From an uncultured Microbacterium sp. (lineage in GTDB: Bacteria; Actinomycetota; Actinomycetes; Actinomycetales; Microbacteriaceae), in NCBI RefSeq assembly GCF_947632095.1, contig NZ_CANROA010000002.1:62001-126000 (forward strand): a stretch of 64,000 nt of DNA, in the 5' to 3' direction. Positions 24,149 through 32,341 of this stretch are shown here, in pieces; the stretch's first letter is position 1, and each line of letters starts with the position of its first letter. The notes beneath the pieces were generated by a model. It ran no database searches. It saw nothing but the letters and a program-made list of their open reading frames with translations, and was not told where the DNA came from. Both the position numbers and the translations under genes were made by a program.

Positions 24149-24829
24149 GTGACTTCATCGCTCGGCAGCACCGACGCGATCCGCGTCGCGGTTTCCACCG
24201 TCATCTTCTCCCTGCGCTCCTGCGCCGACGGCGATCGGCTCATGCTCCCGCTTGTACGCCGCACACGCGACCCGCACCTCGACATGTGGGCGCTACCCGG
24301 CGGATGGCTCGATCTGTCCGAGAACCTGGATGCCGCAGCATCCCGCACCCTCATCGAGACGACCGCGCTGAAGCCCAGCCACCTCGAGCAGCTGTACACG
24401 TTCGGCGATGTCGACCGTTCACCGACGCGCGTGATCTCCGTCGTCTACTGGGCAATGCTGCGCTCCGACCATGTCGATGCGCACCGCGCCGTCGCCGATG
24501 CACCCGAGAACGTGGAGTGGTTCGATGTCGATGCCCTGCCGGCGCTCGCATTCGACCACACGAGCATCGTCGAGTACGCGCTGTGGCGGCTGCGGAATAA
24601 GGTCGGGTACAGCACGATCGCGGCAGGACTGCTGCCCGACGAGTTCACGCTCACCGAATTGCGTGAAGTCTATGAAACGGTGCTCGGCCGGCGACTGGAC
24701 CCCTCGAACTTCCGCCGTCTCCTCGAAGGCGCCGAAGAGCTCGTCGCCACCGATTCGTTCCGCACCGGAAAGCATCGCCCCGCCCGCCTGTACCGCCACG
24801 AGGCGCTGTCGGTGCAGTCCGATCGCTGA
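24149..24829 (+). CDS. NrtR-like NUDIX-domain transcriptional regulator
   Basis: NUDIX-like N-terminus (WALPGGWLDLSENLDAAASRTLIETT) plus C-terminal winged helix (FTLTELREVYETVLGRRLDPSNFRRLLEG). GTG start at 24149. Confidence 0.82.
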   Translation: MTSSLGSTDAIRVAVSTVIFSLRSCADGDRLMLPLVRRTRDPHLDMWALPGGWLDLSENLDAAASRTLIETTALKPSHLEQLYTFGDVDRSPTRVISVVYWAMLRSDHVDAHRAVADAPENVEWFDVDALPALAFDHTSIVEYALWRLRNKVGYSTIAAGLLPDEFTLTELREVYETVLGRRLDPSNFRRLLEGAEELVATDSFRTGKHRPARLYRHEALSVQSDR

Positions 24830-24847
24830 AGCCCTCCCCGCCCCGCC

Positions 24848-24930
24848 TGCACAACTCCGGAGATTTTCCGCAGATCCGCGATTTCGCGGCACCAGAACCG
24901 GCGCAGCGGCTGTTCCTCCTGAGTTGTGCA
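24848..24930. repeat. Intergenic long inverted repeat / structured element
   Basis: TGCACAACTCCGGAG ... CTCCTGAGTTGTGCA (14/15 complementary) enclosing a smaller hairpin CCGCGATTTCGCGG. Confidence 0.65.
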
Positions 24931-24998
24931 AGGCAGAGGCCTCACGCGGAGCTGGCACTGCCCGCCCGCCCGATCTCGGCCGCGCCTAGACTCGAGGG

Positions 24999-25943
24999 GT
25001 GCCCTCCCCGATCGTCACGCTCATCGTCCCCGGCCGCGACATCGAGGCGTACGCTCCCGCCGCGATCGCCTCCCTGCAGGCGCAGACCGCGACCCGTTGG
25101 CGGGCGATCCTCGTCGATGACGGGTCGCTCGATGCCACCGGCGACATCTTCCGCGACGCGGCGAGCGCCGACACCCGGTTCGCCGTCCTCGAGCACACCG
25201 AGCCCCGCGGCCTGGGCGCCGCTCGCAACGCCGCCCTCGACCGGGTCGACACCGAGTACCTCGGATTCCTCGACGGTGACGACGAGCTGACCCCGACCGC
25301 GCTCGAGCGCCTCACCGGCACGCTCTCCTCCACCGGCAGCGACTTCGTCGCCGGCTCCTATGTGCGTCTGCGGCCGAACGAAGACGGCTCCTACTCCCCC
25401 GGTCGGGTGCAGCCGTGGACCGCCGCGGCCACCGACCCGCAGCGGCTCGGCACGACGATCCACGATCACCCCGCGGCATCAGCCAATGTCGTCGCCTGGT
25501 CGAAGGTGAGCCGCACCGGTTTCTGGGGCGATGAGCGCTTCCCCGAGGACGTCGCCTACGAGGATCAGATCGTCGCGCAGCGCATGTACACCCGCGCCCA
25601 TGCATTCGACGTCATCCCGGATGTCGTCGTGCACTGGCGCTTGCGCGCCGAGGGGACCTCGATCACGCAGACGAAGTCGCAGCTGCCGGTGCTGCGCGAC
25701 TATCTCGCGGCGCTCCGCGGCGGCATCCGCATCCTTCAACGGGCGGGGGCGCACGCCGCGGTGACCGCGAGGCTCGATCTCATCCTCGCCATGGACATGG
25801 CGCCGCTCCAGGAGATCGCCGCCGTCCACCCCGACCCCGCCTACGCCGCGGAGGTCCAGGCGTTCCTCGATGAACTGCGCGCACTCCCCGAGTTCCGGGA
25901 CGCCCGCCCCGACCCCGATCTGGCCGCGGCGCTCAGCTGGTGA
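24999..25943 (+). CDS. Glycosyltransferase family 2
   Basis: PSPIVTLIVPGRDIEAYAPAAIASLQAQT...AILVDDGSLDATGDI...RGLGAARNAALDRVDTEYLGFLDGDDEL. Confidence 0.92.
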   Translation: MPSPIVTLIVPGRDIEAYAPAAIASLQAQTATRWRAILVDDGSLDATGDIFRDAASADTRFAVLEHTEPRGLGAARNAALDRVDTEYLGFLDGDDELTPTALERLTGTLSSTGSDFVAGSYVRLRPNEDGSYSPGRVQPWTAAATDPQRLGTTIHDHPAASANVVAWSKVSRTGFWGDERFPEDVAYEDQIVAQRMYTRAHAFDVIPDVVVHWRLRAEGTSITQTKSQLPVLRDYLAALRGGIRILQRAGAHAAVTARLDLILAMDMAPLQEIAAVHPDPAYAAEVQAFLDELRALPEFRDARPDPDLAAALSW

Positions 25944-25968
25944 CGCCCGCAGTCTCGAAGGAGATCCC

Positions 25969-26742
25969 GTGAACGCATACCTCGAATCCCTCTTCTCCCT
26001 GACCGGCCGCACGGCCATCGTGACCGGAGGCAGCTCCGGCATCGGCCGCGGCATCGCCGCAGCCCTCGCCCGCGCCGGAGCATCCGTCGTCATCGTCGCC
26101 CGCGGTCGCGACCGCGTCGACGAGACGGTCGCCTCGCTCACCGCGGAAGGATGCCGCGTCGCCGGCGTCCTCGGCGATCTCAGCACCCGCGACGGCATCC
26201 GGGCGCTCGCCGAGGACGCGACCGTCGCGTTCGGCGATCCCGACATCGTCGTGCACTCCGCCGGCATCAACATCCGACCGGCCTACGCCGAGATCACCGA
26301 GAACGACTGGGATGCCACGATGACGGTGAACGCACTGGCGCCGTTCCTGCTCGGGCAGCGCTACGGCACCGGAATGGTCGAGCGCGGGTACGGCCGGATC
26401 ATCCACATCAGTTCGCAGCAGGCCCACCGCGCATTCGTGAGCAGCGGTGTCTACGGCGTCTCGAAGGGCGCGATCGAATCCCTCGTGCGCTCGGAGGCCG
26501 AGGCATGGGGCGGCACCGGGGTGACGAGCAACGCGCTCGTGCCCGGATTCGTCCTCACCCCGCTGAACGCCCGTCTGCAGCAGGACCCGCAGAAGGTCTC
26601 CGAGCTCGCCGAGCGCACCATGATCGGCCGCAACGGCCTGCCCGACGACTTCGCCGGCGCCGCGGTGTTCCTCGCGGGCGCCGGCTCGTCGTACGTCACC
26701 GGCCAGTCGCTGTTCGTCGACGGCGGCCTCTCCGTGCACTAG
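25969..26742 (+). CDS. SDR family NAD(P)-dependent oxidoreductase
   Basis: GTG start; GRTAIVTGGSSGIGRGIAAAL, YGVSKGAIESL (YxxxK), VTGQSLFVDGGLS. Confidence 0.93.
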   Translation: MNAYLESLFSLTGRTAIVTGGSSGIGRGIAAALARAGASVVIVARGRDRVDETVASLTAEGCRVAGVLGDLSTRDGIRALAEDATVAFGDPDIVVHSAGINIRPAYAEITENDWDATMTVNALAPFLLGQRYGTGMVERGYGRIIHISSQQAHRAFVSSGVYGVSKGAIESLVRSEAEAWGGTGVTSNALVPGFVLTPLNARLQQDPQKVSELAERTMIGRNGLPDDFAGAAVFLAGAGSSYVTGQSLFVDGGLSVH

Positions 26743-28175
26743 CCGGGCAGCCCCGCGGGCACCGGCTGCGAGTGGTGCGGGGTGTCGCCGAGCGAGGCCT
26801 GCAGCTGCCAGAGCTGGACTTTCAGCTGTTCACGGATCTCGGCGTACGCCGGGGCGAGGTACACGTTGTTCAGCTCTTCGGGGTCGGCCTCGAGGTCGTA
26901 CATCTCCCACTCCGGCGGGTAGGTGTGCGGCGATGACCCGGGCAGGCCGAGTCCGTCGTTGTAGAAGTAGATGAGCTTGTAGCGCTCGGTGCGGATGCCG
27001 TAGTGCGCGAGCGCGTGGTGGTCGATGTCGTCGTTCTCGAAGTAGCGGTAGTACATCGCCTCGCGGGTGGGCTCGTCCGGGGCATCCGTCAGCTGCGGAA
27101 CGATGCTGACGCCCTGCATCCGCTCGACCGGCTCGACGCCGGCGAAGTCGAGGATCGTCTGGGCGAAGTCGACGTTGGTGACGATCTGCTCGACCGGCTC
27201 CCGACGGGCGGGGATCCGGTTCGGGTAGCTCATCACGAGCGGCATGCGCAGCGACTCGTCGTACATGAAACGCTTGTCGAACCAGCCGTGGTCGCCGAGG
27301 AAGAACCCCTGGTCGGAGGTGTACATGAGCAGGGTGTCGTCGAAGACGTCCTTCTCGCGCAGATAGTCGATGACACGGCCGACGTTGTCGTCGACGGATG
27401 CCACGCACGCGAGGTAGTCCTCCATGTACCGCTGGTACTTCCAGACGGCGGCCTGCTCGTAGGTGAGCCCCTCGGGAGGGGCGACCTTCAGATCGGTGAG
27501 GGTGAGGTGGTCGGCGATGCGCATGGCGGCGCGGTGGGCGGCCGATGAACGGGTCGAGTAGTCGTCCTCGAAGGTCGCCGGAAGCGGGATCGGGTCGCTG
27601 TACATGCCCTGGTGCTTCTCGTCGGGCTGCCAGGGGCGGTGCGGGGCCTTGTGGTGCAGCAGCAGGCACCAGGGCTCGTCGCCCGGCTGCTCGTCGAGCC
27701 ACTTCAGGGCGAGGTCGGTGAGCACATCGGTGGCGTAGCCCTCCTCGATTCGCAGGCCGTCTGCGGAAAGGATCTGCGGGTCGAAGTACTCGCCCTGGTT
27801 GATGAGCACCTCCCAGTGGTCGAAGCCTTGCGGGTCGTGCCCCTCGCCCTCGCCCATGTGCCATTTGCCGATGATCGCGGTGCGGTATCCGGCCGCGCCG
27901 AGCTGCGAGATGAACGTCGGCTGCGAGGCGTCGATCGGGGTGTGCAGCGTCGTCACGCCGTTAATGTGACTGTACGTGCCGGTGAGGATCGACGCGCGGC
28001 TCGGCGTGCACAGCGCGTTCGTGCAGAAGCAGTTGTCCAGGCGCACGCCGTTCTCGGCAATCTCATCGATGCGGGGCGTGGAGTTCACCGCCGACCCGTA
28101 CGCGCTGATGGCGTGGGAGGCATGGTCGTCGGTGAGGATCAGGACGATGTTCGGGCGGCGTGGTGCAGTGGTCAT
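26739..28175 (-). CDS. Type I sulfatase (arylsulfatase/alkaline phosphatase superfamily)
   Basis: MTTAPRRPNIVLILTDDHASHAISAYGS...TNALCTPSRASILTGTYSHINGV (CxPSR formylglycine signature), GKWHMGEGEGHDPQGFDHW, YTSDQGFFLGDHGWFDKRFMYDESLRMPL. Confidence 0.92.
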   Translation of the reverse strand: MTTAPRRPNIVLILTDDHASHAISAYGSAVNSTPRIDEIAENGVRLDNCFCTNALCTPSRASILTGTYSHINGVTTLHTPIDASQPTFISQLGAAGYRTAIIGKWHMGEGEGHDPQGFDHWEVLINQGEYFDPQILSADGLRIEEGYATDVLTDLALKWLDEQPGDEPWCLLLHHKAPHRPWQPDEKHQGMYSDPIPLPATFEDDYSTRSSAAHRAAMRIADHLTLTDLKVAPPEGLTYEQAAVWKYQRYMEDYLACVASVDDNVGRVIDYLREKDVFDDTLLMYTSDQGFFLGDHGWFDKRFMYDESLRMPLVMSYPNRIPARREPVEQIVTNVDFAQTILDFAGVEPVERMQGVSIVPQLTDAPDEPTREAMYYRYFENDDIDHHALAHYGIRTERYKLIYFYNDGLGLPGSSPHTYPPEWEMYDLEADPEELNNVYLAPAYAEIREQLKVQLWQLQASLGDTPHHSQPVPAGLPG

Positions 28176-28259
28176 ACGGCTCATTCGTTGTGTTTCAGAG
28201 AGGGGTTCCCGGCCCGGCGCGGTCGATCGCATCGGGCCGGGGTGTCGGCGCGGTGGCCG

Positions 28260-29282
28260 TTACTTGCCGGCGGCGACGAATGCGTCGCCGAGGTAGTAGC
28301 TCGAGACGGGTTCGGCCTGCTGGAGCTTGCCCGCCGACACGAAGTAGTCGTTCAGGCTCGTCAACCAGGTCTCGACGGTGCCGTCCTCAGTGTACGAGTC
28401 GAGCTCGGCGGAGGTCAGGTACTTGGCGTTGGCGGCATCGGTGGCGAAGGCCGCTTCATCGCCCTTGAGCATCGCTGCGGTGAGCGAAACGGCTTCGTCA
28501 AGGTTCTCCACGCGGTAGTCCATCGCCTCGCGCAGCACGGCGATGACGGCTTCCGTGGCCTCGGGGTGCTCCTCGGTGAAGGCGGGGTTCGCCACGATCG
28601 CGCTCGTGAAGGCGACCTCGTCGGCGAAGTCCTCGTTCGAGGCGAGGATCTCCAGGTCGGGAACCTGGCCCTGGATGGTGTCGATGAGCGGGAACCAGAT
28701 GCCCGCGGCATCCACCTGTCCCGAGGCGAACGCCGAGACGGCGGTGGCGGGATCCATCGCGACCTTCTCGACGTCGTCGATCGTGAGTCCCTCCCTCTTG
28801 AGCGCCATCGTCAGGATCATGTCGCCGGAGGTCCCCTCGGGAACCGCGACCTTCTTGCCCTTGAGGTCGGCGATGGAGGTGATGCCCGGCTGGGCGATGA
28901 CACGGTCGGCGTCGCCCAGACTGTTGATCATCGCGACCTGCGCCTCGCCGGATGCCGGCAACCACATGGCCCCGGATCCGATGTAGCCGAAGTCGAGGTC
29001 GTTCGTGCCCAGCGCGGTGATCTGCAGCGGGCCGTTGGTGAAGACCGATTCCTTCACGTCGAGGCCGTGCTCCTCCCAGAGGCCGAGCTCATCGGCGATG
29101 GCGAGCAGGCTCGCACCGTTGAAGTCCGCGATGTATCCCATGCGGATCGTGGGGTGATCCGATCCGGCGTCATCGCCGCTCGTGCCGTTGGCGCCGCTGG
29201 ACGAGCACCCGGACAGGGCGATCGCGCCTGCCGAGATGAGTGCCGCAATGGCGACGATGCGACTGCGCTTGTTCGTGATCAT
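28260..29282 (-). CDS. ABC transporter substrate-binding lipoprotein, NMT1/SsuA-like
   Basis: MITNKRSRIVAIAALISAGAIALSGCSSSGANG (lipobox); RMGYIADFNGASLLAIADELGLWEEHGLDV; next to SsuBC-like genes. Confidence 0.88.
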   Translation of the reverse strand: MITNKRSRIVAIAALISAGAIALSGCSSSGANGTSGDDAGSDHPTIRMGYIADFNGASLLAIADELGLWEEHGLDVKESVFTNGPLQITALGTNDLDFGYIGSGAMWLPASGEAQVAMINSLGDADRVIAQPGITSIADLKGKKVAVPEGTSGDMILTMALKREGLTIDDVEKVAMDPATAVSAFASGQVDAAGIWFPLIDTIQGQVPDLEILASNEDFADEVAFTSAIVANPAFTEEHPEATEAVIAVLREAMDYRVENLDEAVSLTAAMLKGDEAAFATDAANAKYLTSAELDSYTEDGTVETWLTSLNDYFVSAGKLQQAEPVSSYYLGDAFVAAGK

Positions 29283-29308
29283 GATGGTGTTCCTCGTGGT
29301 CGGGGCCG

Positions 29309-30114
<806 letters not shown>

Positions 30115-30118
<4 letters not shown>

Positions 30119-30942
30119 CGGCGCTCCTGCCATGAGGTCAGTTTGCGTTCGGCCAGCAGCAGCAGCCGATCCATCACGAGGCCGAGCACACCGATGACGA
30201 TGAGCCCGACGAAGATCGTGTCGATCTGGTAGTACAGCTGGGCCTGCTGCATCCGGTATCCGAGGCCCTGCTGGGCGGCGATGAGCTCGGCGGCGACGAG
30301 CGTGGCCCAGCTCGCCCCGAGGCCGACGCGCATGCCGACGAGGATGAAGGGCACGGATGCCGGGACGATGACCCGCAGGAAGATCGCGCCGTCCTTCGCG
30401 CCGAGCACGCGTGCCGCATTGATGAGGGTGCGGTCGACATTGACGACGCCTTGGAATGTGGAGATGACGCAGGCGAAGAACGCCGCGAGGAAGATCACGA
30501 GGATCTTCGGCTCTTCGCCGATGCCGAGCAGCACGATCGCCAGCGGGATGATCGCCAGCGGCGGGATCGTGCGGAAGAACTGGATCCACGGCTCGATGAG
30601 GGCCCGCGCGGTGACGTACCAGCCCATGAGGAACCCGACGGGGATGGCGACGGCGGTGCCGAGGGCGAAGCCGATGAGCACGCGGGTGAGGCTGGCTGCG
30701 AGGTCGGCGAGCAGCGTGCCGTCCGAAGTGAGTGTCCAGGCGCGCTCGGCGACCTCGGGCGGTGTCGGCAGGCGGAAGCCGAGCAGCGCCAGCATCCACC
30801 AGATGCCGATCCCGAGCAGGATACTCACGGTGCTCAGCAGCATCGTGCGGGTTCGCCCGGACCTGCCGCCGGCGCGGGCCTTGCGGCGTTCGGCGACGGC
30901 CAGCGTCGCCGTCGCCGTCTCAGGAGGTGCTGTGGTGGTCAC
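30115..30942 (-). CDS. ABC transporter permease (SsuC/TauC-like)
   Basis: GTG start 5 bp from the ROK gene stop; [67 protein letters not shown]. Confidence 0.92.
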
Positions 30943-30946
30943 CTTT

Positions 30947-32209
30947 TCATCCGTTCGTTCCGGAGCGCCGGGCGCTCGTTGTCGTGCGTTCACCGCTGGG
31001 CGCGGTGGACGCGGCGAGGTCCTGCGGGTAGCCGCTCAGCAGCGGCGTGCGGCGCAGGAGCGCGACGATGCCGCCGATCGCCCCGCCCTCGTCGCCGAGC
31101 TCCGTGCGCCGCACGCGCGGCCCGTATGACCCCACGGGGAGCAGCTCATAGGCGACGGTCTCGGCGATCTGCTCGATGAGGGTGTCGGAGATCATCGCGA
31201 CCTCTCCGCCGATGACGATCTCGGCAGGGTTCACGGCGATCGCGAGTCCGCCGAGCACCTCGCCGACCGCGGCTCCGGTCTCACGGATGACGCGCAGCAC
31301 GATCGGGTCGCCCTTTTCTGCCGCGGCCCGCACCTCGTCGAGAGAGGCGACCGGCACGTCGGCCTCCCGGCAGCGCCGCAGGAGCGCGTCGATCGATGCG
31401 ATCGTCTCGAGACAGCCGCGCTTGCCGCACCGGCACTCGGTGCTGATGCCGCCGACGCGGGTATGCCCGAATTCCCCGGCGATGCGGGTGCTCCCCGAGA
31501 CGAGCCTGCCGTCGATGACGAGGCCCCCGCCGATGCCGAAGGAGAGCCGGATGTAGAGCAGGTCGTCGACGCCGTCGCGGGTGTGCCAGGTCGCTTCGGC
31601 GAGGGCGGCGAGGCGTGTGTTGTTGTCGAGGAGCACATCGGCTCCATAGCGTTCAGCGAAGGCGGAGCGCACGCGCTGCGCATCGGCTCGCCGCGCCTCG
31701 TCGGCGGACTGTTCGGCCGGCCGGGGCAGGCGGGAGGAGAACGGGCCGGGCAGGCCGACGGCGATGCCGCGGACGCTGTCGACGTTGATGCCCGCGGAGG
31801 CGCTCATCGCGTCGACGAGCTCGAAAGCGGTGCGGATGCGGTCGTCCCAGGTGGATTCGCTGGCATAGGCGGCCGTGTCGGAGGCGATGAGCTCGCGGGC
31901 GGCGTTGGCGACGGCGACCCGCACGAGGCTGTGCCGGAAGTCGATTCCCACGTACTGCCCCGCGCTGGGGTCAAGGCGCAGTCGCTCCGCCGGGCGGCCG
32001 CGGCCGACGATCGGGCCGCGCGGCGGCAGTGTGGAGATGACCTCGCGCTCGAGCAGGCTCGCGGTGATCTCGGAGAGCGTGGTGCGCGAGAGTCCGATCT
32101 GGGCGGAGAGCTCCGCCCGGGTGAGCGCGCCGTGCTCGCGCAGGGCCTGCAGGACCCTGTCCTCATGAGTTCGACGCACCAGCGCGTGCACTCCGGTGGG
32201 GGTCAACAT
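30947..32209 (-). CDS. ROK family transcriptional regulator (NagC/XylR-like)
   Basis: N-terminal wHTH ([30 protein letters not shown]) plus ROK domain ([28 protein letters not shown]). Confidence 0.93.
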   Translation of the reverse strand: MLTPTGVHALVRRTHEDRVLQALREHGALTRAELSAQIGLSRTTLSEITASLLEREVISTLPPRGPIVGRGRPAERLRLDPSAGQYVGIDFRHSLVRVAVANAARELIASDTAAYASESTWDDRIRTAFELVDAMSASAGINVDSVRGIAVGLPGPFSSRLPRPAEQSADEARRADAQRVRSAFAERYGADVLLDNNTRLAALAEATWHTRDGVDDLLYIRLSFGIGGGLVIDGRLVSGSTRIAGEFGHTRVGGISTECRCGKRGCLETIASIDALLRRCREADVPVASLDEVRAAAEKGDPIVLRVIRETGAAVGEVLGGLAIAVNPAEIVIGGEVAMISDTLIEQIAETVAYELLPVGSYGPRVRRTELGDEGGAIGGIVALLRRTPLLSGYPQDLAASTAPSGERTTTSARRSGTNG

Positions 32210-32296
32210 GACACCACGGTAGAAGCCCGTATTTTTTCCAACAACCCGCCGACATAAATATGACGGAAAAATGTCGAACTGTCCGCAGATGCAGGA

Positions 32297-32323
32297 GGGA
32301 GCGCCGGGATCACCGGCACTCCC
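32297..32323 (-). terminator. Putative terminator downstream of GH20 gene
   Basis: GGGAGcGCCGG-GATCA-CCGGCaCTCCC stem just 3' of the stop at 32342. Confidence 0.5.
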
Positions 32324-32341
32324 CCTCTCCGCAACCCGTTG

